NCBI GenBank assembly: GCA_026182355.1
Contig: JAPFBL010000326.1
Location: 248,001-312,000 of the forward strand
Reading direction: 5' to 3'
Source: Hermatobates lingyangjiaoensis
Lineage: Eukaryota; Arthropoda; Insecta; Hemiptera; Hermatobatidae
Length of the DNA stretch: 64,000 nt
In this document: piece after piece, positions 44,471 to 55,151 of the stretch
Position numbering within the stretch: the first letter of the stretch is position 1
Layout: each line of letters starts with the position of its first letter
Notes under the pieces: model-generated
Seen by the model: the letters and a program-made list of their open reading frames with translations, nothing else
Databases searched by the model: none
What the model was told of the DNA's origin: nothing
Program-made: the position numbers and the translations under genes

Positions 44471-45097
44471 AGTTTACTACAAGTATAGTAAAACATTCCA
44501 TCTCGATATTTTGACCGATTTACATATTTTGAGGTCCCAAAGTTATTTATGACGTTTTTCCGATGATATCTGTGTGTGTGCGTGCGTATCTAAAGTTTGT
44601 GTAGACGTTACAATCCATAATCTTTCACAGATGAGGTTAATATTTTCCATAAAAATGGGCTTTAAAGTGTAGATTTGTACATTTGATTGCCGAATATAAA
44701 TAGAAATACATTAAACCGTTTGATTTTGTAAATTAATATCTTTACTTAAGTAATGAAATTTTTCCTCATTGAAATAGTGATAATAATGAATTAAAACAAG
44801 ATTTAGAGAATAAGATGCAATTATTTAGAGCACCATTACATTGGAAAAACAGATAGGACTTTAAGACAGTGGTATATGGTAAAGTACACATTCATGATCT
44901 AATCAGAAAAACATAAGGGGAAGAAATTTTAAAATTTTTAAAACGACAAAAAAATTTTTTTTTTCGACAGATATTGAAAATTTGATTTATGATTGAATGT
45001 GAGAGCTATTAAGAAGATAAAAATCTTTATGTTGTTAACCGGTTGATACTTTTTTACTTATAGTAAAGTTGAGTGTAGGCCACTCCAGATTTTTTAT
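44471..45097 (-). mobile_element. Palindrome-ended element, short form (minus)
   Basis: From ACTACAAGTATAGTAAAAC with GAGGTCCCAAAGTTATTTATG to ACTTATAGTAAAGTTGAG with GTAGGCCACTCCAG. About 630 bp, like the copy at 31440-32057. Part of it (44834-45036) is duplicated at 45292-45496. Confidence 0.75.
44834..45036. repeat. 203-bp direct duplication, copy 1
   Basis: Starts CATTACATTGGAAAAACAGA and ends TCTTTATGTTGTT. It is almost identical to 45292-45496 (differences include GGACTT/GGAGTT and TATATGG/TTTATGG), so the duplication is recent. Confidence 0.93.
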
Positions 45098-45291
45098 TAT
45101 ACAAAAGTGCATTTTTGTCAAATGTGATTAAAATTTTTGAAATGGTAAAAAATGCTAATTTTTTTTAGATTTTAGAATAATAGTCACCCACAGACAAACA
45201 CAAATCATCAAAAATGGGTTCACTGCATCTCAAAATATATTATACTGTAATAAGTTTGAAGCTTTTTTCTTTTTTTCATTATCACTAGCAA

Positions 45292-45496
45292 CATTACATT
45301 GGAAAAACAGATAGGAGTTTAAGACAGTGGTTTATGGTAAAGTACACATTCATGATCTAATCAGAAAAACATAAGGGGAAGAAATTTTAAAATTTTTAAA
45401 ACGACAAAAAAAGTTTTTTTTTTTTGACAGATATTGAAAATTTGATTTATGATTGAATGTGAGAGCTATTAAGAAGATAAAAATCTTTATGTTGTT
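45292..45496. repeat. 205-bp direct duplication, copy 2
   Basis: Second copy, beginning 458 bp downstream of the first. The segment between the two carries the end of the short palindrome-ended element and a decayed opposite end. Confidence 0.93.
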
Positions 45497-45737
45497 TTTA
45501 TTGTTATTTTAATATCCAAAATATTGTCCTTTAAATGTTTTGGTTCTTATATCATTTAGAAACCTCCAGAAATGGGCTTTCTACCTTCATCGTCTTTTTC
45601 CGGAGGCAATTGAATCTATCAATGGTTTAAAGAAGATGTTGCCAGGTGATGGTCTGGTTTTTCTTTGTCTTATCAGTCTAACTAAATCTTTTAAGGGTGT
45701 AGTCAAGTGATATACTTAGTGCATTTTATAGTAATTA

Positions 45738-46860
45738 CTAGACTACCCGTTACCAGTTGGGTCATCCATCACCTTCCTTTTTAATGCAATCATGTTCAGG
45801 TAAATGTAAAATAAACTCTAAGTGACCCTACTGAGAGCAACATGTAATTGGTCATGTTGAAATTATACTTTACCTAAATGAACTAAAACTTTCTGTAGAG
45901 TCTCTCCTTGAGACTTATGAATAGTCATGGCAAATTCTTGCTGAATTGAAAATTGAATCCTTGAAAAAGAAATGTTGTCTGTTTAGATTCAGTGGTTCTC
46001 AACGTGGTCCACATGGACCCTCAGAGGTCCACAGAGGATTACTGGGGGTCCATGAGGAAAGTAGTATTCTGAAGGTCCATGACACGTGGTTAGAGCTCTA
46101 AGTTAAGTTTAAATGAATTCATCAGCAAACCAAAAATAAATCAAAGCGTAGTAAGCTTTGGTCGTACAATATTCAAACATAATTAAAGTATAAGGCCTAA
46201 TATCCTCGTCAGTTTGTTAAAATGTTCCAATGTTTTAAAATTTGCTATTGCTCTTTTCTTTATGGTACATTCAAAATTGATTCTGTTACTATTTATTTCA
46301 GGATACTTTATAAAATGTTATTGAAGAAATATTTTGTTATTGTTTTAAAAACATTTTTGTATTTTCGCATGCGTTGTAGATGTAATGAAATTATTATTAT
46401 TATTATTAAATTATTATTATTAAATAATTAATATTATTAATTATTATTATTATTAAATTATATATTATTAATTATTAATGAAATTATTATTACTAAATTA
46501 AAAACGATATTCATTTACCTACAAACAAATATTTATTTATAAATTCGTATAATTATGTTTTTTAAGTCTCCGGGGGGAGTGGGGGTCCACAAATAGCTTT
46601 TAGGGAGTCCACAAGTAGCTTTTAGGGGGTCCACAAGCAAACAAAGGTTGAGAACCCCTGGTTTAGATAAAACAAATTTCAATCATGGAATTAAAACTAT
46701 TTCCCGCTGAAACCGTAATGCTATAATTTTACAAACAATGACTTTATCGTAAAGCTCCTCAGTAATTAGTCTTGTTTTATTATACCATTTAAGCGCGGTA
46801 GATTAGCATTTCTCGCATGGAAGGAGCTCCTTTATTAATTCATGCTTATGTTTTGGAAAT
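45738..46860 (-). pseudogene. Helitron helicase C-terminal relic with 3' end
   Basis: Minus-strand peptides in order: GAPSMREMLIYRA (46850s), NKTRLIITEELYDKVIVCKI-type region (frameshifted), then beyond a hAT insertion FKRIQFSIQQEFAMTIHKSQ and GETLQKVLVHLGKV, then QLHVALSRVT. FAMTIHKSQGETL and QLHVALSRVT are helicase motifs V and VI of Helitron RepHel (PIF1-like). The fragment runs on to ACCC-GGGT hairpin sequence and CTAG at 45741-45738, compatible with a Helitron CTRR end. It has stops and frameshifts. Confidence 0.85.
45989..46660. mobile_element. Non-autonomous hAT-like element in the Helitron relic
   Basis: Ends CAGTGGTTCTCAACGTGG and inverted GGTTGAGAACCCCTG, with 8-bp TSD GTTTAGAT on both sides (45981-45988, 46661-46668). 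The subterminal regions repeat GGTCCACA. The interior is AT-rich (ATT repeats 46387-46500) with no transposase. Confidence 0.93.
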
Positions 46861-46904
46861 GAAGTGGAGAAAGTCCTCTTGGCTCAGAGAGAAGTGCCAA
46901 GAAT

Positions 46905-46995
46905 TAAAAGTAAATACGTGAAATAAAAAAAAAAACATCGTCAAAACAACAATAAGATTCCAAATGTAACTAAGATCTTTCCTAGAAAAAAACTG
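46905..46995 (-). mobile_element. AGATCT-family unit, old decayed arm
   Basis: Retains ATACGTGAAATAA, CAACAATAAGA and AACTAAGATCTTTCC. The core is gone. Confidence 0.5.
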
Positions 46996-47273
46996 GTTCA
47001 GTTTATTCTATTACAGAAATAGATTTTACATCTGGAGTCAATAATTTTACTTCACTTATGTTGAGAGAATTTATTTTCCATTCTTCTTTCTTTTTAATGC
47101 CGCTATTTGTATCACTGTTTTTTATAATATTTATTTGAATAAACAGTATTCAGTATAAACTAAAATTAACAGGTATTCCAAGTTTCACCTGTGCGCAACA
47201 TCCAAGGCTTCATCATTAGTTGACTTATACACACAAAACATCATTTATATCAAGTTTTGGAAGTGTATTATAA

Positions 47274-47456
47274 GAAAGTCCCCATAGCCCAGAGTGTAGT
47301 ACACTGGACTTCTAATGCAAAGGTCGTAGGTTTGAATCTCACAAAATTTACGTATATTTTACTATTTATTAGACATTCAGACATTTATTATGCACGGTGG
47401 CAAGAAAACAAGATCTGTCTTCAGAGTTTTATAAGTATACTTGATAGATAGATAGA
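47274..47456 (+). mobile_element. tRNA-Arg(TCT)-derived SINE or tRNA pseudogene
   Basis: CCCCATAGCCCAGAGTGTAG, the anticodon arm CTGGACTTCTAATGCAAAGG and GTCGTAGGTTTGAATCTCAC resemble tRNA-Arg with anticodon TCT. The acceptor stem does not close. An AT-rich body follows, then (GATA)n at 47439-47453. It differs from the common SINE, so it is a second SINE type rather than a working tRNA. Confidence 0.72.
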
Positions 47457-47647
47457 TAGATAGACTGAAATTTAACTCTTGAAGATAAATTAACATTGGA
47501 CTACCCTTATTATCTCCGTATTCATTAAGCAGACCTATCCTGCTAGAACCTCATCAATTTTGTAGCTATCTAAGAGAATCGTCTAAACCCATAACAATTC
47601 AGAATTTATATAAAGGCAATTTATAGAACTATATATCAATTTTGATT

Positions 47648-47968
47648 GGGTTAGGTTAGATTGCAGTGGTAGTTTTGCGAGAGAAAACACATAGCCCGAA
47701 CATTGACCGTATATGATATCACATAATGAACATTCCAGATTGGGAGTCGGAGATGTTGCGCGATCGAAGTGTATTTAGAGTAGAGATCTTTAACGATTGC
47801 CTGACATCGTACAACCTTGGAATCGACGGCTTAACGTCCTCTCCAAAGAATGACGTGCTCAGATTTATTCACCTCCTTCGAGAATAAATCGAGGGCCAAC
47901 GTGGGTATCGAACCCCTGATTTACCAGTCCAGTGGTGAGCAAGCAAGCCACTGGGCTACTCTGGCCTC
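47648..47968 (-). mobile_element. tRNA-derived SINE, full length
   Basis: Tail GGGTTAGGTTAGATTGCAG. Body CTTGGAATCGACGGC, AATGACGTGCTCAG. Head GGGTATCGAACCCCTGATTT, CCACTGGGCTACTCTGGCC. It lies near the 3' end of gene C. Confidence 0.92.
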
Positions 47969-48099
47969 TTGGAACTGATTAAGTACAACGTACTTTTAAA
48001 GCTCAGTTCCTCTCATTCTCTGTCAGGAAGAGAATAAGTAATACTTTTCACTCTTCCCATATAATAATCTTAAATACGATTTTTGTATAAATAACATAT

Positions 48100-48118
48100 T
48101 AATTTATTTTATTTAGTT
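48100..48118 (-). promoter_or_regulatory. Candidate polyadenylation signals of gene C
   Basis: The minus strand reads CTAAATAAAATAAATT, two overlapping AATAAA hexamers about 50-60 nt past the stop codon at 48165. Confidence 0.55.
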
Positions 48119-48164
48119 TTGTCGAGAGGGCTGGAGAAATAAACAATGGAAACATTACAGCAGG

Positions 48165-48558
48165 CTATATTTGGTTTAACATACATTCTAAATCGGACTG
48201 AATTGCCATCATAACTTTTGGATTTTCGTAAAGTACTTTTCGCTTCTTTAAATTTGATTTGAATTCATCGAGTTTCATCACTTTGTCTTCATCATCGCAC
48301 ATAATGATAGGTCTTAAAATCAACAAACTGTGAATACCGAAAGCGCTTAGTCTTTTTAATTCAGAGTCAATTTCCTCGCGTGAAGGAACTTTGAGTTTAC
48401 TTCCAAGATTTCTTAAAGTTTGCCTTAGGGATTCCTGATAGACGTCTAGGAATTCTCGCTGATGTTTTCTTTTTATTTCAGGTAAAAAACTTGTATTTAG
48501 AAGACAGTTTAAATCCCAACCATAGGAGTTGTAATGGCAGATTTGGAAGTCAACCATC
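48165..48558 (-). CDS. EcKL gene C, terminal exon (DFQ motif to stop)
   Basis: 394-bp exon. The minus-strand acceptor CTTTCTTTTCAG precedes G-ATG-GTT-GAC. Joined to the 55152 exon (ending AA) it reads K-MVDFQICHYNSYGWDLNCL. DFQ supplies the second metal-binding Asp of the kinase fold. The C-terminal lobe includes PSREEIDSELKRLSAFG and PIIMCDDEDKVMKLDEF and ends QSDLECMLNQI, stop TAA. Phase, length and layout equal exon B. The initiator-like Met is internal and should not be used as a start. Confidence 0.95.
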
Positions 48559-48735
48559 CTGAAAAGAAAGATAATCAGTGAGCCTGCAAGAATGAATTCA
48601 CTTGATGACTAAGTGAGTACTTAGAATGTTTTTAAAATTATTATAGTTTATATTAGATTTATTTCTCTTTCTATAAACATTAAAATTGATATTCACTCAC
48701 TTTTTTTTCACATATAATGTTACCAATGCCCACAC

Positions 48736-48914
48736 ATAGAAACCTTTTGCCTTCAGGACTGTTTCAAGAGCAAAATGTACGGCTCATTTGTTGATTGGCA
48801 CCCACTATAGTTAAGGTTGGGGCACATTAGCTTATTTTTTTTATATCGGGTGTCTTACATTTTGCTTTACTATTATTATTTAGAGCAAGGATGATACAGG
48901 CTCCGAATCGACGA
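48736..48914. repeat. 179-bp direct duplication, copy 1 (SINE-derived)
   Basis: ATAGAAACCTTTTGCCTTC to CTCCGAATCGACGA. The distal part resembles decayed SINE body. It is repeated at 49152-49330 with few differences. Lies in a gene C intron. Confidence 0.92.
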
Positions 48915-49151
48915 CTATACGTTCTCTCTTAAGATATTCCGCATAAATAATATAAGGTCCTCGTCAAGATACAATAATCCAATCTTCAGTAATAACGCAA
49001 ATCTAGATACCACTAAACCATACTACTATTTTTTTAAAAAGTATTTTGATTAAATATACCACGCATTAAGTTTTATGGAAAAATAATATTTAATAATTGA
49101 ATTGAATTTAATTTAATAATAACTATGCTCGTTAGGACCAACTATATATAT

Positions 49152-49330
49152 ATAGAAACCTTTTGCCTTCAGGACTGTTTCAAGAGCAAAATGTATGACT
49201 CATTTGTTGATTGGCACCCACTATAGTTAAGGTTGGGGCACATTAGCTTATGTTTTTTAAATCGGGTGTCTTACATTTTGGTTTACTATAATTATTTAGA
49301 GCAAGGATGATACAGTCTCCGAATCGACGA
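49152..49330. repeat. 179-bp direct duplication, copy 2
   Basis: Near-identical to 48736-48914, offset by 416 bp. A (TA)n run follows at 49331-49358. Confidence 0.92.
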
Positions 49331-49354
<24 letters not shown>

Positions 49355-49361
<7 letters not shown>

Positions 49362-49545
49362 AATGAAACTAGATTCACAGAAAGAACACACAGAAAAGAA
49401 ATCACAGAAACTCAATACTATATTTTGTCAGGTACAAAACAGTGAAGTACCGGTAGAAGGTATTTTTCTCTCGAAAATAAGAGTTAATAATTTTTTTTTT
49501 TTAATGCGTGTGTTACTTTTCTTCATATTTGAATTTATATATATG
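49355..49545 (-). mobile_element. ATAT-family hammerhead unit, core deleted
   Basis: AGAACACACAGAAAAGAAA, GAAACTCAATACTATATTTT, then a jump to GTCAGG: the distal end and ATAT remain, but stem II is gone. Confidence 0.6.
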
Positions 49546-49917
49546 AACATTCCGTATAATCCTTAACTGGCAGCAATTGTTCAAAAGCTGGTAAAAAAAC
49601 ACAGATAAAAGAAAAACACATAATTTCAATATCTATTTTTTTAGTTTCAACCTTCTTCAGTAGGGCAAAGAGGGAATAACCAAAAACATAATTCAGTTAT
49701 GGTTGAAAAACAACATTGTAACCACGCGCTCACTCGTTCAAAAAAGGTCTAGTTCAAGAAAGTAAATAATAAGTTAGTAAAATAAATAAGAAATATACTA
49801 AGTATTACAAAATTTATTAATTATGTATTATTTTTTATTTTTTTCTATATTTCCTTTTAACTTTTTATTTACCTATTATACTATTTTTCGTAATTTTATT
49901 CTATTATACTTCGATAA

Positions 49918-50094
49918 AAAGATTTCACATAAACACGTGAAATAACAATCAATGATCAAACCACAATAAGAAAATGGGAAAACAAGACTAAGATATTTCA
50001 ACCGTAACAAGCGGTCTTCGTCAGACGAAGACCGCTTGTTACGGTTGAAATATCTTAGTCTTGTTTTCCCATTTTCTTATTGTGGTTTGATCAT
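49918..50094. mobile_element. AGATCT-family palindrome, 69-bp perfect-length arms, 3-nt spacer
   Basis: Arms 49953-50021 and 50025-50093 around CAG. The core is cut at the centre (only ...GACGAAG remains) and the stem III palindrome is changed (ATATCT), so both ribozymes are dead. It would extrude as a cruciform. Lies in a gene C intron. Confidence 0.93.
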
Positions 50095-50099
50095 CATCT

Positions 50100-51425
50100 A
50101 TTATACTTATGCACACTATCGTTTTTTCATAATTTACTAGCTCCAGACTGTTGTTATTTTTGAGATTTTCTTGTTGTAATTTCTGGTCAGGATGCTTAAA
50201 GTTGAATCTTGTGTTGATCGTTTGGTCGAGAGTAGAGAGCACACCATGTGCAGGCGGTCGGTCAACTCCGCTCCCGAGAGATAACTCTCGCTTATACTGG
50301 TCTACCTCCCACCTGAAGGCTCAACAGCCAGCAGTGGACGTTATCTAGTCAGTAAGTATTTTGGGATTCTTGCAAATTAATAGTAGCTTTAAGAAAAAGA
50401 AATCAATTTTTTTTTTCAATAAGCGAAATACTCAGTTTTGTATCAAACATATAAAAATTTGATTCGGTTTCATTCTGAAAGTGATAACTAGTCACTCTGT
50501 TTGACAGGTCATAATAAAATTACGTCGAAAAATGGCTCCTTCTAAGAGAACTAGATGTACAGATTTTTTGTTTTGTCAAAAATTACTTTAACAGAAAGCT
50601 GAGTTATAGTACATTATATGAATTCTGAAAATATTTGTTTCTTTAAAAACCAACTATACAAGGAGAAGAATATTTGAAAAAAAGTATACTTAAGTTTAAC
50701 ATAAAATAAAATTCATGAAATTTTGATTGCTATAAAGTGTAATATAGTTCTAAGAAAATGGAAACTCAACTTGGAACAATGACAGCCTGCCGTGCTTGTT
50801 GAATTTGTTAATGCAGTCATAACGTTTTTTGTTAGAATAGAGTCAAACTTAATTTTTATTTAAAGGCCATACACAAAAATAATTAACATCTAAACAGTTA
50901 GAATGTAATTCTTGAAGAATAAAATTATAAAAGCGAAGAAACTTAAATCAACTATATATGTTATGAAGTTTTCTTGCATATGGTAGAAGGCTGTCTATCA
51001 AAAGTGTAATTAATCTATATGTTGCACAGTTTAACAAAACTGGTTAATGCTATGTTTAGAGCAACACTGTTTTTGGGTAATATTGGATCATGGGTAAGGT
51101 GGAATGTTCGTTCTTAAGACAATCGTTTACTAATATTTAGGGTTCGATGATTTGGCTGTTTCTCTGTAGCTACTTTGCAGTTAAAATATTTTTATCGTCA
51201 GAATAACATATTTTATTTATGAACACATAAAAACTAATATAAGTAGTTTGACTTTCATAACTTCAAAGAATTCTTGTGAAGTTTATTTTTCAATACGTTT
51301 GATAAGGCAATTTTTTTGAAAAATGGGTATTACTTTACTTTCAATTGCATTGTATACTAGTATTTAAAATTACTAATAAATTTTAGTATGACAAAAAAAG
51401 TTAATGTATATATATATATATATAT
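50100..51425. other. Gene C intron sequence
   Basis: AT-rich with a GC-richer patch at 50215-50350 (GCGGTCGGTCAACTCCGCTC) of unknown origin, possibly a repeat end. No exon recognised. Confidence 0.5.
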
Positions 51426-51429
51426 ATAT

Positions 51430-51605
51430 TTGTTCAAACCACCATAAAAAAAGGGGAAAAAAGACTAAGACTTTAACCGTAACAAGCGGTCTTCGTTAGA
51501 GTCAAAAAACCCAACTGAAGGGTTGAAAACCCTGAAACTTCTTGAATCTGACGAAGACCACTTGTTACGGTTGAAAGATGTTAGTCTTTTTTCCCTTTTC
51601 AGAAA
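51430..51605. mobile_element. Head-to-head AGATCT-family palindrome, diverged
   Basis: Left arm TTCAAACCACCATAAAAAAG, right arm CTGACGAAGACCACTTG, ACGGTTGAAAGATG. The right core is intact but the palindrome is changed to AGATGT. Confidence 0.82.
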
Positions 51606-51614
51606 TATATATAT

Positions 51615-51850
51615 ATGTCTTGTTAAATTGTATGCCTACTTTTAATCTCACAACTTTTCTACTGAATCTCTCGATTTCTCTAATACACTTTCTCCATTTT
51701 TGTGGTACAAGATAGATTAGTTGACCAAAGTAGGTGACATGCATAAACGAAGGTCTGCTCCCGAAATATACGAATTTAAGTCTTTATGACCCAGCAGTCC
51801 ATAGAGAAAAATTCAGACATGCATAAACGAAGGTCTGCTGCCGAAATATA
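51615..51850 (-). pseudogene. Penelope-like element N-terminal fragment, partly duplicated
   Basis: The minus strand reads FGQLIYLVPQKWRKCIREIE and RFSRKVVRLKVGIQFNKT, the same region as 20040-20220. The 40-bp segment GCATAAACGAAGGTCTGCT occurs twice (51738 and 51818). Confidence 0.72.
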
Positions 51851-51868
51851 TATATATATATATATATA

Positions 51869-52086
51869 TGACAAGATTTCACATAAACACCTGAAATAAC
51901 AATCAGTGGTCAAACCACAATATGAAATGAAAAAAAAAGAGACTAAGATCTTTCAACCACAACAAGCAATCTTCGTCAGAATCAAAAACCCAAATGGTCC
52001 AAAACTCAAACTGTTGACGAAAACAGTTTGTTGTGGTTGCAAGATCCTAGTCTTTTTTTCCCATTTCATATTGTGGTTTAATTATA
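51869..52086. mobile_element. Head-to-head AGATCT-family palindrome, diverged
   Basis: AGATTTCACATAAACACCTG to the inverse ATTGTGGTTTAATTATA. Left core is CTGACGA-A-GATTG/TGGTT (minus). The right arm has TTGACGAAAACAG. Confidence 0.82.
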
Positions 52087-52097
52087 TATATACAGAT

Positions 52098-52412
52098 GGG
52101 GAGCCAGATTAGCTCAGTGGTTAACGTACTCACCTCTGAACTGGTAGGTCCGTGTATTGATACCCAACTGGCCCTCAATTTATTCACGCGCGAGGTGAAT
52201 AAATCTGAACATGTCGTTTCTCTGAGGGGATGTTAAACCGTTAGTCCCAAGTCTGTACGATGTCAGGTACTTGTTAAAGATCCCTACTCCAAATACTATT
52301 GAGTTAGGCAACATTTAGTACTCCCAATATCAATCTTGATTGTGTGGTACCACAAAGGGCCTACTGTTCGGCCTATGTGTGTTCCCTTGTGGGACAGCCA
52401 CTGCAGCCTAAA
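52098..52412 (+). mobile_element. tRNA-derived SINE, full length
   Basis: Head GAGCCAGATTAGCTCAGTGG, TGTATTGATACCCAACTGGC, with acceptor-like stem GCCAG/CTGGC. Body CTCTGAGGGGATGTTAAACC. Tail GGACAGCCACTGCAGCCTAA. Lies in a gene C intron. Confidence 0.93.
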
Positions 52413-52454
52413 GGTTTTCCTACTACTTCTACTATTATATATACACATATAAAT

Positions 52455-52580
52455 CAGTTCAGATGTGACGTTGACGAAGACCGCTTGTTACAGTCGAAAG
52501 ATCTAAGCTTTTTTTTCTAATTTTTTTATTATGGTTTAGACATTGAGTTTTGTTTCACGTCTCTATTGTGAATTCTTTTT
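52455..52580 (+). mobile_element. AGATCT-family unit, single arm
   Basis: TCAGATGTGACGTTGACGAAG, GTTACAGTCGAAAGATCTAAG, TTATGGTTTAGACATTG, TTGTTTCACGTC. The core is TTGACGA. Confidence 0.75.
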
Positions 52581-52589
52581 ATATTCTGA

Positions 52590-52840
52590 GGTAAAATGGA
52601 AAAACAAACAAAAGTCTCTATACAAATGAAGTTTTATTCAACAGTAACAACGCGTTTCGAACACTTTCTGTTCATCATAAGGAAGACACTATAAACAATT
52701 ATTTCACTCTAATTTTGTAACTGATTAAATATAATTTGTATTATAGCTTCTTCCTGATGATGAACACAAAGTGTTCGAAACGCGTTATTGCTGTTGAATA
52801 AAACTTCATTTGTGTGGAAACTTTTGTTTGTGCCTCATGG
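52590..52840. mobile_element. Inverted pair of ACGCGT-family hammerhead units
   Basis: Arms share TGAAGTTTTATTCAACAGTAA and its inverse. Minus motif 52681-52649: CTTATGA, T, GAACA...TGTTC, GAA, ACGCGT, T. Plus motif 52754-52786: intact core. About 70 bp of AT-rich sequence lies between. Confidence 0.88.
52754..52786 (+). ncRNA. Hammerhead ribozyme motif, ACGCGT family, intact core
   Basis: CTGATGA (52754-52760), extra T, stem II GAACAC / GTGTTC (6 perfect bp, AAA loop), GAA, ACGCGT, T. It differs from the motif at 22901 only in loop and N7. Confidence 0.87.
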
Positions 52841-52844
52841 AATC

Positions 52845-54050
52845 CATGAGATATTCCAAATAATGTTGGTCATGCTAAACAAGGATATGCAGATAATCTT
52901 CTTATTTATATGAACAAGCAATATTTGATGACACTATCTTATATATTATATCTTATATATTATATCTTATATATGACTCTTTACAACAAACTTCATCTTC
53001 TGTTTTTCACCGTATTGATATTTTGATTTTATTTCACTTCAAATTCCTTTGATAGGATTAGTATGAACGAAAACGAGTTTATACTAATGGTATCTTTGAA
53101 TTATTTACTTTAAGATGTTCGAAAAAGAGTTCATGTACTAAATATCCTTTATATTTATGCGATACTATTGATCATCGTTTGCATTTTTAAAAATTATTTT
53201 TTGCATTATTATTTCCTTTCGTAAAAAGGACTCATCATTTTTAACTGGTCAGAAATCCTTTCTTAATTATTAATTAATATTATTAATTAATTATTCTGAA
53301 AATCCAGACTCTTTTATCACGATCGTAAATATGGTATTTGTTTTTGCAAAATTAATTTCCAGGGAGCTTAATGACAATATTCTCTTTTGTGAGTGACTCG
53401 AGAAATTCATCGTAGTGAACCTTTGGCCAGAACTTAGAGAATATTTATGAACTTCTAACAGTTTTCACAGTTGTCTCATACCCTAATAGATAACTTAAAT
53501 TGAGGTACTAATATACAAAAATTTGTAGTATTTTTTGGTTCAACATTTCTACCACTTATACCAAGTTTGAATAGCTAGAGATTTCCTTCGATTTAACTTT
53601 GTTTGTTTTTCGCCTTTTTCACGGATAACATGATATTTTTATTATGCAAAAACAAGATTAAGTCTGTCTAATGTATATTGAGTTATACAATTAATCAAAA
53701 AAGGTAAAATACACACCAAAAATTTAGCTCGCGTATATGGGCTGTAAGTTTTTAAGGATTATCGGGTCGGAATGAACTGACCAACAATCAAGCCAGATGT
53801 AGCCCTGTGGCCCACCTCTGCTTTAGAGTCATTGCAGTAACTTCCTTCCATCTACCATTCATACTTCTGACGATATTGAAAATTTCATTTATACTTTTTA
53901 AAATCAAGTTACTAAAATTACATTTGGTACTCTTTGCAGTATCAAAATGCTTGTTTAAGCATGATAAACAGGTTGAAAAGTGGTAATAAAGCAGTTTTAG
54001 ATAATTTTCCTTTCTCAAAAAGTATTTTTCCGGATCATATGCTCCCTAAA
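52845..54050. other. Gene C intron sequence
   Basis: AT-rich. A short TATCTTATATATTA tandem lies at 52938-52976. No exon recognised. Confidence 0.5.
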
Positions 54051-54054
54051 CTCT

Positions 54055-54450
54055 GTATGTAAGAGCAACCTTCTCTATGTGAGAGCAGCCTTCTCTATAT
54101 GAGAGCAGCCTTCTCTAAATGAGAGCAGACTTCTCTAAATGAGACCAGACTTCTCTATATGAGAGCAGCCTTCTCTATGTGAGAGCTGACTTCTCTATAT
54201 GAGAGCAGCCTTCTCTAAATAAGAGCAGACTTTTCTATATGAGAGCAGACTTCTCTATATGAGAGCAGCCTTCTCTATGTGAGAGCTGACTTCTCTATAT
54301 GAGAGCAGCCTTCTCTATGTGAGAGCTGACTTCTCTTTATAAGAACAGCCTTCTCTAAATGAGAGCAGACTTCTCTATATGAGAGCAGCCTTCTTTATGT
54401 GAGAGCTGACTTCTCTATATGAGAGCTGACTTCTCTATATGAGAGCAGCG
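54055..54450. repeat. 20-bp minisatellite, about 19 copies
   Basis: Unit TTCTCTATATGAGAGCAGCC, with variants ATGT, AAAT, GCTGAC and GCAGAC. Each unit contains the near-palindrome TCTCTATATGAGA. Lies in a gene C intron. Confidence 0.97.
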
Positions 54451-55151
54451 ATTTTTTTAACATTCGATTGATTGATTGATTTTTTACCGCTGATTGATAA
54501 TTAATTAAAATTAATGATTAATCATTGCATTAATATGATAAAAATATTTAAAATGACTAATAATTAACCATTAATTAGCTATTAATCATAAATTAATTTA
54601 CTCAGAGTAGGCCTTGTGTAGGTAACAAACATGACTTACCTTGAAGAAAAGACAATATTCAGTGTTGTAAAGGATGATATTGTGCTTAAAGATGTTCAGT
54701 TTTTTTTTTACTAAATAAAATGTAAATTTTTTACTAAATAAAAACACATTGTTTTAAGAGTTTTGACATGACATTTTTTCCATGTTAAATAGAACATTTA
54801 ATGATAAGACAAACTCCACCTTCATCTATATGTGCTGTGTGTAATAGTTTATATAATTATAAAACTCAGAGATAACACATATATGAAATCGTGGTAGTTA
54901 AGAACAAACAGGGCGTTGAATAATTTAAAATCCCTAGAGATCTACTAGAGACAAAAACTGGAAATTTTACTGTTAAAAGAAGTCAAGAGGAAACACCCCT
55001 CCCCAAAGAAGTTCACTTTTAAATAACTGTCATGAACAACTAGAGCCAAATAAACTTTCAAACTTCTGTTGTTAGTTGAACTGATACAAAAAAAAAACTT
55101 TCTATATTATTTAAAAATAAAATAAATATAGAACTTAAAATTTCAACTTAC

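Noticed and set aside
47277..47343. Functional tRNA-Arg gene
   Set aside because: The acceptor stem does not pair and the T stem has a mismatch; a SINE head or pseudogene fits better.
48165..48555. Separate single-exon gene starting at the internal Met of exon C
   Set aside because: The frame lacks the N-lobe and HGD loop and follows a clear acceptor in the family's standard phase, so it is a terminal exon.
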